45,693 bases of DNA, taken from NCBI GenBank assembly GCA_903820505.1, contig CAIJHQ010000055.1, positions 1 through 45,693 on the forward strand. The letters are read 5' to 3'. The position numbers and the translations under genes were made by a program. This DNA comes from Candidatus Omnitrophota bacterium. Lineage in GTDB: Bacteria > Omnitrophota > Omnitrophia > Omnitrophales > Aquincolibacteriaceae. Positions 33,767 to 42,110 of the stretch are shown piece after piece (the first letter of the stretch is position 1; each line of letters opens with the position of its first letter). The notes below the pieces were generated by a model. It was not told the DNA's origin. It was given only the letters and a program-made list of their open reading frames with translations, and made no database searches.

Positions 33767-35395
33767 TTATTTGACACGCTTTCCGAGTTTTTCGCTCAGG
33801 ATCCTTAATCTTGAGGAATAATCGTCTCTTCCGATATGGACATCGATGACGGTCGGGGTTGAACCGTTCTTTTTTGCCGCGGCAAGAGCGGCAGCAAGGT
33901 CGTTTTCCTTTGTGACCGTATACCCCTCTCCCGCGCCCATCATTTTGGGTATCTCTGCGTAATGCCACGGCTGGATATCGTTAAAGGCCCCGTCGATGAT
34001 GTGACGGAAGGTACCGTAACCGCCGTTGTTCAAGACCACGATGATGGGATTCAATCCATAGCGGATCGCGGTCGTTATTTCCATTCCGGTCATTTGAAAA
34101 GCGCCGTCCCCGGCGATGACCAGGGGGCGCCGGCCGGACGCGGCGCATTGAACGCCGACGGCCGCCGGAACGGCAAAGCCCAGCGACGCGTAATAGGCCG
34201 GAGACATGAACCCGCTTTTGCCGTGAACGCGCAGGTCCAGGGCCGCGCACAGAGAATCCCCCGCCTCGGCGATCACGACCGTCTCGTCGCTGAGGAACGC
34301 GTTCACGCAAGCAATGAAGCGTTCAACCGTAATGGCTTTCCCCGTTACCGGGACAAAGGGTGGAATCTCCCGGTTGGGCGCCGCCGGCACGGCCCGTTTG
34401 AACTTCGCCATGATCGGCGTCATGAAATCAAAAAAATCTTTCATCCCGACGGACGGATAGAAATGGTGTTTGACCTTAAGTCCGTCCGGCTCGGAGAAAA
34501 TAGTCTTACTGGGATCGATATGCTGCGTGAAGATCCCGGTCGAAAGATCGGTGACGAGCGGCCCGACGGCGATCAGGCAATCGGACTCCTCGACGGCTTG
34601 CCGCACGTCCTTCGGTGTCATCGCGCCGGCATAAACCCCCACGAACTGCGGATGGTCCTCCGAGATCACGGACTTGCCGAGGATCCCGGTCACGAACGGA
34701 AATCCCGATATCTCCAAAAATTTTAAAAGATCTTGCTGCAATCCGAACCTATGGATCTCGATCCCCACCATCACCATCGGCCGTTTCGAAGCGGCAAGCA
34801 TACTCTCGATCTCGCGGACCGCTTCATCAATGGCTTCCCGGTCCGTCTCCGGGAGTTCTCCGGAAGAGCCGGCCGGCGGCTCGCCGGTCTCCGCCATGAC
34901 CATGTCCCTTGGCAATTCGATATACCCCGGTTTTTTGGTCGCCTGAATGGCACGGATCACACGATCTATCTCGGCGGGTGCGGTTTCAGCCTTCCCCAAG
35001 ACCGCCTGGGCCACGGTCATTTCCCGGAATACGTTCAATTGCGACTCGAAAGACTTGACCTTATGGTGGAGCAGGGCATCGTGTTGACGTTCGGACATCC
35101 CCGGCGCTCCGCTGATGATCAGAACAGGTGAACGTTCGGCGAAGGCCTGCGCCGTGGTGTTGGCAAGATTGAGGCCGCCGACCCCGTAAGTGACGCAAAC
35201 CGCTCCGAATCCGGTCATCCGGGCGTAGGCGTCCGCGGCGAAACCGGCGCCCTGTTCACTGCAGGTATTGATCAGTTTCAACGGGCTTTTGTACAGTTGG
35301 TCATAAAAATTTAAAACGTAATCGCCCTGGATCCCGAAAACATGCCGCGTCCCCGTCTTCTGGACCGCTTTGATCAAATATTCGCCGACTTTCAT
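33767..35395 (-). CDS. Thiamine diphosphate-dependent 2-oxo acid decarboxylase (pyruvate/indolepyruvate decarboxylase-like)
   Basis: 542 residues with the three-domain layout of TPP decarboxylases. The catalytic glutamate is E47 (CSEQGAGFAADAYAR). H110-H111 reproduce the adjacent histidine pair that marks pyruvate and indolepyruvate decarboxylases and is absent from acetolactate synthases. The TPP/Mg motif runs from GDG (429-431) to NN (456-457). It should cleave a 2-oxo acid to an aldehyde and CO2; the substrate cannot be fixed from sequence, so I give no symbol. AAGGATGCC precedes the ATG. It stands alone on the strand with about 140 bases before and 208 after it. Confidence 0.88.
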   Translation of the reverse strand: MKVGEYLIKAVQKTGTRHVFGIQGDYVLNFYDQLYKSPLKLINTCSEQGAGFAADAYARMTGFGAVCVTYGVGGLNLANTTAQAFAERSPVLIISGAPGMSERQHDALLHHKVKSFESQLNVFREMTVAQAVLGKAETAPAEIDRVIRAIQATKKPGYIELPRDMVMAETGEPPAGSSGELPETDREAIDEAVREIESMLAASKRPMVMVGIEIHRFGLQQDLLKFLEISGFPFVTGILGKSVISEDHPQFVGVYAGAMTPKDVRQAVEESDCLIAVGPLVTDLSTGIFTQHIDPSKTIFSEPDGLKVKHHFYPSVGMKDFFDFMTPIMAKFKRAVPAAPNREIPPFVPVTGKAITVERFIACVNAFLSDETVVIAEAGDSLCAALDLRVHGKSGFMSPAYYASLGFAVPAAVGVQCAASGRRPLVIAGDGAFQMTGMEITTAIRYGLNPIIVVLNNGGYGTFRHIIDGAFNDIQPWHYAEIPKMMGAGEGYTVTKENDLAAALAAAKKNGSTPTVIDVHIGRDDYSSRLRILSEKLGKRVK

Positions 35396-35538
35396 GGCAT
35401 CCTTTTTTTATGAAGAAGCAAAGCGATCTTCTCCTCTGCCCCTCCTCACCGATTTAACGATGGCCTCTGCGGCCTTCCGTCTTGATCCCGACACGGCGGT
35501 TATTTATCGCCGCGTCCGCATCCCGGTTTTTTTCGGTT

Positions 35539-35937
35539 TCATTCGCTCTCGTTTGGAGCGTCGCCGCCAGCCGTCGACGCCAAATGTTCCTTCAGGGCTT
35601 TCAAGGTCTTGAGCTGTTCCTCCAGCTGAGGGAGATACATCTTCATATCCTTCGTCAGATCATTCTTGATCGTGGCGGCATGCTCCGGCCCCCAGACGCT
35701 CGTATCGCTTGACGCCTCGATCTTTGCTATTTCGGACTTCATCGTAGTAATGGATGCCTCCAGCTTCACGATGGCATCCTCCGTCTGCGCCAGCGCCGCT
35801 TTAGGATCAGCGGTTGGAGCCTGATCGGCTTCCGCGCCCCATAACACATTACAGCTCAACAACAATCCCGCAATACAAAATACGGAAAAGATCATCGCTG
35901 CTGTCAGCTTGCCAAAACATTTCCTTATATTCATCAT
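35539..35937 (-). CDS. Small exported coiled-coil protein, possible lipoprotein
   Basis: 132 residues. The N-terminus (MMNIRKCFGKL, hydrophobic core, LLLSCNVLWGAEA) is an export signal; the LLSC could be a lipobox, or cleavage may come after WGAEA. Residues about 45-120 are charged heptad-like helix (EDAIVKLEASITTMKSEIAKIE; LEEQLKTLKALKEHL), split by a short turn at GPEH, so probably a helical hairpin. AAGGAAA precedes the ATG. It is 34 bases after the 465-residue secreted protein gene and may share its transcript. No family recognised. Confidence 0.75.
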   Translation of the reverse strand: MMNIRKCFGKLTAAMIFSVFCIAGLLLSCNVLWGAEADQAPTADPKAALAQTEDAIVKLEASITTMKSEIAKIEASSDTSVWGPEHAATIKNDLTKDMKMYLPQLEEQLKTLKALKEHLASTAGGDAPNESE

Positions 35938-35971
35938 GGCCTATTTCCTTATGGTTAATTTTGTTGGGTTA

Positions 35972-37369
35972 TCACTTTTCCCAGGGCATGAACGCCTTGG
36001 GGTTGTCCACAGTGCCCTGCTTCCCGCCGTAAGAAATGCCGGCCCCGTTCACGAGCGCGCCGCGCACGTTCTTCCCCCCTACGGTCAGGTTGAACAGGCC
36101 GTTCGGGCCCCCGCTGAACGTGCCGGTCCCCGAGACTTTTTCGGTAACTCCGTTGAGCGACGCCGTATTCGTAACGTTCACGGTCACGCCTCCGTAGCCG
36201 GGCACAAGGTCCCCCACGTTCCAGAAAGAGAGGTTGACGACCGTGGTCACGATGTTCTTGAATTCCTGGAAACTGTAATCCCCGTCGAAAACGACCTTGG
36301 CCGTCACCCTCACCGGAGGGATGTCCGTGGCGCCGGCAGGATTGGGAGTTTCTTCGGTCCCCTCTTCGCCTTCTTCGGAGTCTTCGCCGGTTTCCTTGGA
36401 ATTTTTATTCGTCGCATTGTACTCCTCGACCGTGCGGTCAAACTCCGTCTGGGTGATCTCCCCCCGTTTCAATTTCTCCATGGCGATATCGAGCGGGTGT
36501 GTGGAAGCCGCCCTCTCCTTCAGTTCCCGTCCAATCTCTTCCCGGTAGGCGTGCTGCTGTTCCGGCGTCCTTCGCTGGATGTTCCCGGTGACGGGATCCA
36601 CAAATATATCGGAAGGAAGGGTCCGCGTCCCGGATTCCCCCATGACCTGTACTTCGGGAATGCCGGAGTTGAGCATCCTGTCCTTCGCCTCCTGCGTCCG
36701 GATGTCATTGATGTTCTTTTCCAGGGCCTTCCGCGTATATGCGTCGTGGAATTCTTCTCCGGCGGACGCGCCGACAACGGGCCCCAAATAAGGGACCGGA
36801 GCCCCCAGAAAAGCGCCGATGCCCGTGGCGACCTTTTTGGTCAGCTCATCCACGACAGCGCCGGCCGCGCCGTGATAATCCCCCTCGGCCGCGTAGCCGA
36901 CCGCTTTGGCCCCCACCGCCACGACGTTGATCATATCAAGGAAATGCCCGAGCTTGGTGCACCAACTACCGGCGCTTCCGGTATCCTTGATGGCTTTCTC
37001 GGAATCCTTGATCAGTTGCTTCCGGGTCTCCTGCACCTTGGGAGACAATCCGCTCGTGGATTGATTGAGGATCTTTTTCCGGGCGGCCTGCAGCCCTTCC
37101 TTCAGATCTTTGGCATCCGCTTTCGAGGCATTGCCGAGCTGCTCCACGACTTGTCCCGTCCCGTCGTGAGTGGCCACGTCGGCGGTCTTAATGATGCTGT
37201 CATCCCAGGAACCGTCCAGGGCCTCGCCCGTATTGTCCTTGTTCAGATCCTGCAGGACGGCGGTGCCGGAAGAGGGGCCTTCCGCGCCCCAACCGGTGAC
37301 GCTCAAAGCCAGGCTGGCGCAAACGGTAATGAGGAGAAGTTGCGACATCTTCATGAACGATTCTTTCAT
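35972..37369 (-). CDS. Secreted protein of unknown function with Gly/Ala-rich segment
   Basis: 465 residues with a signal peptide (LLLITVCASLALSVTGWGAEG). Residues about 80-135 are charged helix; 145-215 are rich in Gly and Ala with glycine-zipper spacing (VGAKAVGYAAEGDYHGAAG; GAFLGAPVPYLGP), a composition found in membrane-inserting or pore-forming proteins. About 235-300 contain DIFVDPVTGNI and a long helix. An acidic linker (about 330-350, many Glu) leads to a beta-rich C-terminal domain ending in a Gly-rich piece. Its ATG overlaps the stop of the preceding 351-residue secreted protein gene by four bases (ATGA), so the two are translationally coupled and probably act together. No homologue recognised. 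Confidence 0.8.
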   Translation of the reverse strand: MKESFMKMSQLLLITVCASLALSVTGWGAEGPSSGTAVLQDLNKDNTGEALDGSWDDSIIKTADVATHDGTGQVVEQLGNASKADAKDLKEGLQAARKKILNQSTSGLSPKVQETRKQLIKDSEKAIKDTGSAGSWCTKLGHFLDMINVVAVGAKAVGYAAEGDYHGAAGAVVDELTKKVATGIGAFLGAPVPYLGPVVGASAGEEFHDAYTRKALEKNINDIRTQEAKDRMLNSGIPEVQVMGESGTRTLPSDIFVDPVTGNIQRRTPEQQHAYREEIGRELKERAASTHPLDIAMEKLKRGEITQTEFDRTVEEYNATNKNSKETGEDSEEGEEGTEETPNPAGATDIPPVRVTAKVVFDGDYSFQEFKNIVTTVVNLSFWNVGDLVPGYGGVTVNVTNTASLNGVTEKVSGTGTFSGGPNGLFNLTVGGKNVRGALVNGAGISYGGKQGTVDNPKAFMPWEK

Positions 37370-38421
37370 AAGGCACCCTGGGGGTTCTTGGCGAGTTCTT
37401 CGTAAAAAGACCGGAAGCTCAAAAGGTCCATTCTCTCAAGCTTCGCTTCCTTCCCGGACAACGATAAAAGCAGGCCCAGGTACAAGTCCGGATCATTGCC
37501 TTTGCCAAGCATGACCATGCATTTGTTCTTTCCGGGAAGAAATGAGGTGACCCGGAAGACCTTCCATTCTTTCGCGGGCATCTTGAGAAGCGCCGCCTGC
37601 ATTTCCGGCAACGTCCCGGAAGCTTCCTTGAGAAGTTCGGAGATCTCTCCGCTATTCATCTGGCGCAACACCCGGGGCAATTTCGCGCGGTACGCCTTGG
37701 ACGCGTCGTCCGCCGGAGCCGCCACGGTCGCGTCGACCAGTTCCCGGATAGTCCCCGCGAGCAGGACTCCCGCGCCGTAGTAATTGGCTTCCAGGATCTT
37801 GTTATCTTTTAAGTTGGGAATGATCTCTCTCCAGCTTTCTTTTACAGCCGCGCCGGACCGGAAGATCCGGTCAAAGGCCATCAAACTCTCGGCCGCGGAG
37901 GTCCCGACCGCGACCGGCCGGTACTTATCGTTCCTCATCCACAGCCGCGAGGTCTGAAACGGCGGTTCCCCTTTTTTCCGTATGAAATCGCCCATGACCA
38001 CTTCTGCTCCCGTCATCACGGCGTGGCCGGCGCCGTCGTCTCTCCAGACCGTGAGGAGAAAGACATCGCTCCACGGGTTATAGAACCCCACGGGAGTCTG
38101 CCCCGTCGGAAGCTTCTTCCCGAAGCAGACCAGGGAGGTGTTGAAAAAGAACGACCATCCTTTGACGGGGTCCGTCGCGGGCCAAAGCGCCGCATCGAAG
38201 ACCTGAAAGTGTTTCTGCGCGCCTTCGTTGGCATATTTCTTCAGCGCGGCCATATAGTCGTCCTGGGCGTCCAGCCGGAAACAAAGCGCGGCCTGACCGA
38301 GCGCGATCGTTTCAGCGACGGCTTTATCGTCAGCGGCGAACGCGCTGCTTCCGCACAGAGGCAGAATGCTGATAAGGAATAATGAACACAGGATCCCGCT
38401 ATCTCTGAAATACCGCAACAT
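37366..38421 (-). CDS. Secreted protein of unknown function, coupled to the following gene
   Basis: 351 residues with a signal peptide (Leu/Ile-rich core, PLCGSSAFA, cleavage before ADDK). The mature part mixes strands and helices with no motif I recognise; around residues 95-125 the LVCFGKK, VGFYNPWSDVFLLTVW pattern looks like strands of a small alpha/beta fold, and about 235-270 is helical. I placed the start at the ATG at 38421 with GAGAGG just upstream; a GTG two codons earlier is possible. It is the first gene of a coupled pair (ATGA overlap at 37366-37369). Confidence 0.8.
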   Translation of the reverse strand: MLRYFRDSGILCSLFLISILPLCGSSAFAADDKAVAETIALGQAALCFRLDAQDDYMAALKKYANEGAQKHFQVFDAALWPATDPVKGWSFFFNTSLVCFGKKLPTGQTPVGFYNPWSDVFLLTVWRDDGAGHAVMTGAEVVMGDFIRKKGEPPFQTSRLWMRNDKYRPVAVGTSAAESLMAFDRIFRSGAAVKESWREIIPNLKDNKILEANYYGAGVLLAGTIRELVDATVAAPADDASKAYRAKLPRVLRQMNSGEISELLKEASGTLPEMQAALLKMPAKEWKVFRVTSFLPGKNKCMVMLGKGNDPDLYLGLLLSLSGKEAKLERMDLLSFRSFYEELAKNPQGAL

Positions 38422-38764
38422 TAGCACCTCTCTTTTTCACTGTGGATGTGTCCGGGAACGTCAATCTGTCTTAGGCCGCTTGGATCATTGAGCGCAGCAT
38501 TTGCGGGATATCATAACCACAGCGAGGCATTATGGAAAGAAAAGAACGAGGGGCGATGGGGCCCGATTAATCGTATGGGGCGCAGCGACCCACGCGCACG
38601 TCCCCAGCACAAAAACAAAAATACCCGAGACCGTATGACCTCGGACATTCAAGTCTCGGACCGACGCGGACCCGGTTACTTGTCGTAATGAAAAAACTTT
38701 TCTGAAAAGATCCCTGGGTTTTAAAGCTGGGACGTACCATTCGGGCAGCAGACCGTTTTTTAAT
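38422..38764. other. Intergenic stretch before the secreted gene pair
   Basis: 343 bases without a gene I can support. It carries a probable terminator at 38610-38659 (separate entry) and the ribosome-binding site of the gene starting at 38421. A TTGACG hexamer lies about 35 bases upstream of that start on the minus strand, but no -10 box follows it at the right distance. The remainder shows nothing clear. Confidence 0.5.
38610..38659 (-). terminator. Probable Rho-independent terminator of the HExxH-protein gene
   Basis: On the minus strand, CCGAGAC (38653-38659) pairs with GTCTCGG (38625-38631) across a 21-base loop and is followed by GGTATTTTTGTTTTTGTG. The stem of seven pairs and T-rich tail fit an intrinsic terminator about 105 bases after the stop at 38765. 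The loop is long, so strength is uncertain. Confidence 0.5.
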
Positions 38765-39952
38765 TTAACGGGTGATCTTGTCGTATATTTCCCGGCTGAT
38801 GAAACCCTTTTTGAGCAGGAAATTCAATTTTTGGATATTTTTCTTGCTGTATGTCGGGCTCGAGGGGTCCAATCTGTCGGCGAGCGTCTTGTTTTTCAGA
38901 TAAAGATCATAAACGGTGCCCACCCAGATCGCGAGGTCCTCGAAAGCACATTGCCCGCCCTGCGCCCCCAAAATACCGTTCTGCACACTCGTCTTCATGA
39001 ACTCATCATAGAACTCGTCCATTTTGGCGCCCTTGAAATAACAGGACGCGCCCGAAATGGCCGCCCATTCGCTCTTTTGATCCGGCACGCCGAAATTGAT
39101 CCTCAATCGATAGTCGTAGAGATGAGCCGCTTCATGAAAGAAAACTGTCGGCGTATCGTAAAACGATCCCTTCAGGACAACGCTCCCGGAAGCGGAGTCG
39201 GTGTACCCGCCTGCCCCGCCCTTCAAGAAGCGCGCGTCCTCAACAAAAACGATGTGTTTGATCGAACCCGCAAAGCCATCCGGCAGCAGATCGATATAGG
39301 TTTTGATCTTGTCGCGAGAAGCCCGATCCGGAAAATGCAGAAGCGCTATCCCCCGGTATTTCTCCTGAGGATTTTCGGTCAGGATCTGAGCCAGATCGGT
39401 GCACACGACCGTTTGGACAAAATCCTGGTCGGCCTGTTCCTCCCGAATATCGCTGCCGCCGGTCGTCCGGAAAGTTTCGATCATAAAATTATTTTCGACG
39501 CCAAGCCGGATGCCGGGCAACATTTTGGGAAGATCGCCGGAAGAAAATAGGCCCAGAGGTCTTATTTCCTGATCGTCAACGAAGAATTTAGTGGATGCAT
39601 TGTTCCAGGCCAGCTTGAGACTGTGCCATTCCCCGACGTTGAACCGGTAGGGATGACCAAACGCGGCCAGCACGCAACGCCCGAACCTCCTCTGGGCGAT
39701 GAGCTGGTCCTGAATGATCTGGATCTTGAAACTTTCCCTTCGGTCCGACGAAACCCCGAGCAGCAGGACGTGATCGTGCGGATCGGAAGCAATGTCCTTC
39801 AATAATTTGACGCGGAATTCAAGGGTCCCGGAACCGGACGCAATGCTTTGCCCGTGGACATCCATAAGACGCGACGTGCGTGCCAAACACACCCCGGCCG
39901 CGATAAAAAAGAACAAGCCTGCAAAAACAAAGCTTCTTTTACGAATGTGCAC
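38765..39952 (-). CDS. Secreted putative zinc metallopeptidase with N-terminal lectin-like domain
   Basis: 395 residues with a signal peptide (MHIRKRSFVFAGLFFF, cleavage near CLA). Residues about 30-165 look like a concanavalin/LamG-type jelly roll (SGTLEFRVKLL; GEWHSLKLAWN; TKFFVDDQEIRPLG), often used for carbohydrate binding. Residues about 180-395 hold the zincin motif HEAAH (H273, E274, H277, in FFHEAAHLYDYRL), with E338 in CAFEDLAIWV as a candidate third zinc ligand. It would be an exported peptidase. Start is GTG at 39952, with GAGGG nine bases upstream. No neighbouring gene overlaps it; a terminator follows. Confidence 0.83.
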   Translation of the reverse strand: MHIRKRSFVFAGLFFFIAAGVCLARTSRLMDVHGQSIASGSGTLEFRVKLLKDIASDPHDHVLLLGVSSDRRESFKIQIIQDQLIAQRRFGRCVLAAFGHPYRFNVGEWHSLKLAWNNASTKFFVDDQEIRPLGLFSSGDLPKMLPGIRLGVENNFMIETFRTTGGSDIREEQADQDFVQTVVCTDLAQILTENPQEKYRGIALLHFPDRASRDKIKTYIDLLPDGFAGSIKHIVFVEDARFLKGGAGGYTDSASGSVVLKGSFYDTPTVFFHEAAHLYDYRLRINFGVPDQKSEWAAISGASCYFKGAKMDEFYDEFMKTSVQNGILGAQGGQCAFEDLAIWVGTVYDLYLKNKTLADRLDPSSPTYSKKNIQKLNFLLKKGFISREIYDKITR

Positions 39953-40023
39953 GACGCGTTCCCTCGCATTTTATAATGTTACGATCCATTCTCGCCTTGT
40001 TAAAAAAGAACCGGAACACGCGT

Positions 40024-40833
40024 CTAACTCAGATTCTCGGCGCTGTAGCGGGCGATCAGGCCGGTGCGCAGCGCGTGCTTGTAGACGCGGACGAAGCACC
40101 CGTACGCCAGAAGAATATATCCCGCCGCGAGACAAATGCTCCAAATGAGCAGAGACCATTGGACCGCGCCGCCGGAAACGATCGTTCTGAGCCCTTCAAA
40201 AATATAGGAGGGCGGCAAAATACGCGCGATCCCCTGCATCCAATGCGGGAGCGTCGAAACGGGATACAGGACCCCCGCGAACGGCGAGATCAGCGCGGGG
40301 ATCGGCCAGATGAACCATTCCGAGGCCGGGCCGAACCGGAGCACCAGCGCGCACCCGAAGATCCCGAGCGCGATGCCGAAAAGGAAAAGCGACAGAAGGA
40401 ACGGGACCATCATGATCCCGTAAGCGAGGATGGACAATTTGAACCACAGGACCGCGATCAAAAGCATTGCGATCACGCCGGCAATGCTGGTGATCATGCT
40501 CGAAACGACCAACCCGCCGACATATTCCGGTATCAGGAGCGGCGTGGCGAAGATATTGAGGAAATTCCGCGACCAGACGTCCTCGAAGAACGCCATGGTC
40601 ACGCCCTGCATGATGCGGATGAAGAAATCCCACAGGAGGACGGCTCCGAGAAGCACGGGCACGAAATTCAGGGCGGACGACGCTGTCACCGTGTTCAGGT
40701 ACCGGGTCAAAAATCCCCAAAGGATCATGTCCACCGCGACCCACGCGAAAAGCGGGACCGTTCGCGATAAACTTCCGCGGAGAAGATAATACTGCCGGAG
40801 CACGACGGCCAGGACGCGGCGCAGGGACGCCAT
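40024..40833 (-). CDS. ABC-2 type transporter permease
   Basis: 269 residues with six hydrophobic segments (about 27-45, 62-82, 107-130, 140-163, 172-195 and 228-250) and the Pro-rich loop ISPFAGVLYPVSTLPHWMQ that typifies ABC-2 exporter membrane subunits. It starts one base after the ATPase gene stop, with GGAGGG upstream, so the two form one transporter (probably a dimer of each). Substrate unknown; this group often exports drugs, polysaccharides or lipids. Confidence 0.92.
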   Translation of the reverse strand: MASLRRVLAVVLRQYYLLRGSLSRTVPLFAWVAVDMILWGFLTRYLNTVTASSALNFVPVLLGAVLLWDFFIRIMQGVTMAFFEDVWSRNFLNIFATPLLIPEYVGGLVVSSMITSIAGVIAMLLIAVLWFKLSILAYGIMMVPFLLSLFLFGIALGIFGCALVLRFGPASEWFIWPIPALISPFAGVLYPVSTLPHWMQGIARILPPSYIFEGLRTIVSGGAVQWSLLIWSICLAAGYILLAYGCFVRVYKHALRTGLIARYSAENLS

Positions 40834-40834
40834 G

Positions 40835-41584
40835 TCAGCGGCCCTCCAGCGTCAACGGCTCGCGGGCGACCGTAATGAAAAGTTCCTCGAGCGTTTTCTT
40901 GCCGTGTTCGGCCGGCAGTGTTTTCGGGTCCCCTTCGAGAAGGATCCTGCCATGGGAGAGGAACAGCACGCGGTCGCAAACTTCCTCGACTTCGTACATG
41001 TTATGGGATGTCCAGAGCACGCCCCCGGTTTCGCGCGTCGCGAGCTCCCGGATCTTGACGCGGATGTCGCGCGCCGTGGCCGGATCGAGCGACGTGGTCG
41101 GCTCGTCGAGCAGAAGCAACTGCGGACGATTGAGCATCGCCTTGGCAAGACCGACCCGGGTCTGTTCCCCGGAAGAAAGCACGCCGCATTTTTTATCGCG
41201 GAAGGTTTTAAGATCGAACTGGGTCAAAAGGTCTTCGATCCGCGCGGAAAGGTCCGTAACCCCGTAAAGCATGCCGAAGATCCTGAGGTTCTGGAACACT
41301 GTCAGGTTCCCGGGAAGCGGCGCGTAAACAGCCGCGAAATTCGTTTGGGCGATCGCCTGGGACCGGCGCGAGTTCAGATCGAGCCCTTCGATCCGGATGG
41401 CGCCTTCGTCCGGCTCCAGGATGCCCAGGATCATATTGATGGCTGTTGTTTTCCCGGCCCCGTTCGGGCCGAGCAGTCCCACGATCTCGTTGCGCCTCAC
41501 GTCAAAAGAGATCCCGGCAACGGCGCGGAGATTACCGTAACTTTTGGCGAGGTTCTGGACCGAGAGCGTGTTGTGCGCTGGCAT
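40835..41584 (-). CDS. ABC-2 type transporter ATP-binding protein
   Basis: 249 residues, a full ABC ATPase: Walker A GPNGAGKTT (39-47), ABC signature LSSGE (136-140), Walker B LLLLDEP (156-162), D-loop SLDPAT and H-loop H194 (WTSHN). It drives the permease encoded directly downstream. A promoter with -10 TATAAT ends eight bases before the ATG at 41584 and no Shine-Dalgarno sequence is visible, so the transcript should be leaderless. Confidence 0.95.
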   Translation of the reverse strand: MPAHNTLSVQNLAKSYGNLRAVAGISFDVRRNEIVGLLGPNGAGKTTAINMILGILEPDEGAIRIEGLDLNSRRSQAIAQTNFAAVYAPLPGNLTVFQNLRIFGMLYGVTDLSARIEDLLTQFDLKTFRDKKCGVLSSGEQTRVGLAKAMLNRPQLLLLDEPTTSLDPATARDIRVKIRELATRETGGVLWTSHNMYEVEEVCDRVLFLSHGRILLEGDPKTLPAEHGKKTLEELFITVAREPLTLEGR

Positions 41585-41592
41585 GATGAGGA

Positions 41593-41621
41593 ATTATACG
41601 CCCCGCACCCTCAAATCTCAA
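41593..41621 (-). promoter_or_regulatory. Promoter of the ABC exporter, probably giving a leaderless mRNA
   Basis: On the minus strand: -35 TTGAGA (41616-41621), a 17-base spacer, -10 TATAAT (41593-41598). The -10 box ends eight bases before the ATG, so transcription should begin at or within a few bases of the start codon. Confidence 0.7.
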
Positions 41622-41670
41622 TCCGCGCGCGTCAAAGGCTGCCGGACACCCGGGAGACGGCTCTGTCCCG

Positions 41671-42024
41671 CTATTTGACCATCGGGTTCCTTTTAAGGAT
41701 CTCGGCCTCTGTCTGGGCATCAGCTTCAGCCGAAGATTGGGCCGCTGAAACGACCCCTCCCGTAACGGCGCTTCCCTGTTGGGCCGTGACCTGGGTTGAG
41801 GTTTGGGCCGCTGAAACAACCCCGCCTGTGACGACGCTCCCCTGGCGGACTCCGGCCTGGGTCGAGGACAAGGCCGCGGAAGTAACGCCCTCGCTCACCA
41901 CGCCTGTCGCTGCCGTGTTTGCGGTCCCTCCGGCGCAGTTCTTCGAAGCTCCCTTCGTCGCGCATCCGGCCGCGGCGACGATCACGCACGCCAGAATAAG
42001 AACGGTCAGTAACATTTTTTTCAT
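41671..42024 (-). CDS. Small repeat-containing lipoprotein
   Basis: 117 residues from the ATG at 42024, which has AGGAGA eight bases upstream. The N-terminus is a lipoprotein signal (MKKMLLTVLILACVIV, then AAAGC with C21 as the lipidation site). The mature part is low complexity, Ala/Ser/Thr/Gly/Gln-rich, with a 22-residue repeat: residues 49-70, 71-92 and a partial copy 93-104 (SAAQTSTQ... QQGSAVTGGVV). No aromatic residue occurs after the signal. It is probably a surface-anchored or periplasmic spacer. A longer frame back to 42084 overlaps its promoter and is rejected. Confidence 0.8.
   Translation of the reverse strand: MKKMLLTVLILACVIVAAAGCATKGASKNCAGGTANTAATGVVSEGVTSAALSSTQAGVRQGSVVTGGVVSAAQTSTQVTAQQGSAVTGGVVSAAQSSAEADAQTEAEILKRNPMVK
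41713..41880. repeat. 66-base tandem repeat inside the lipoprotein gene
   Basis: Two full 66-base units (41815-41880 and 41749-41814) and a partial third (to about 41713) encode the 22-residue repeats. DNA identity is high in the GGGCCGCTGAAAC part, less in the rest. Confidence 0.75.
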
Positions 42025-42082
42025 GGACTTGGTCTCCTTGACTTTTAGTTGTTTTGAAGATCCCCCGCTAAAGGAATACCCC

Positions 42083-42110
42083 ATTATATTTTATCGTACG
42101 GATATCACAA
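42083..42110 (-). promoter_or_regulatory. Promoter of the small lipoprotein gene
   Basis: On the minus strand: -35 TTGTGA (42105-42110), a 16-base spacer, and a perfect -10 TATAAT (42083-42088). The -35 box lies within the last codons of pbpC. The leader before the ATG at 42024 is about 50 bases. Confidence 0.65.

Noticed and set aside
35396-35538. Promoter or attenuator of the decarboxylase gene
   Set aside because: A five-pair hairpin (CGGCG/CGCCG) is present but no T run follows, and no -35/-10 pair with proper spacing is visible.
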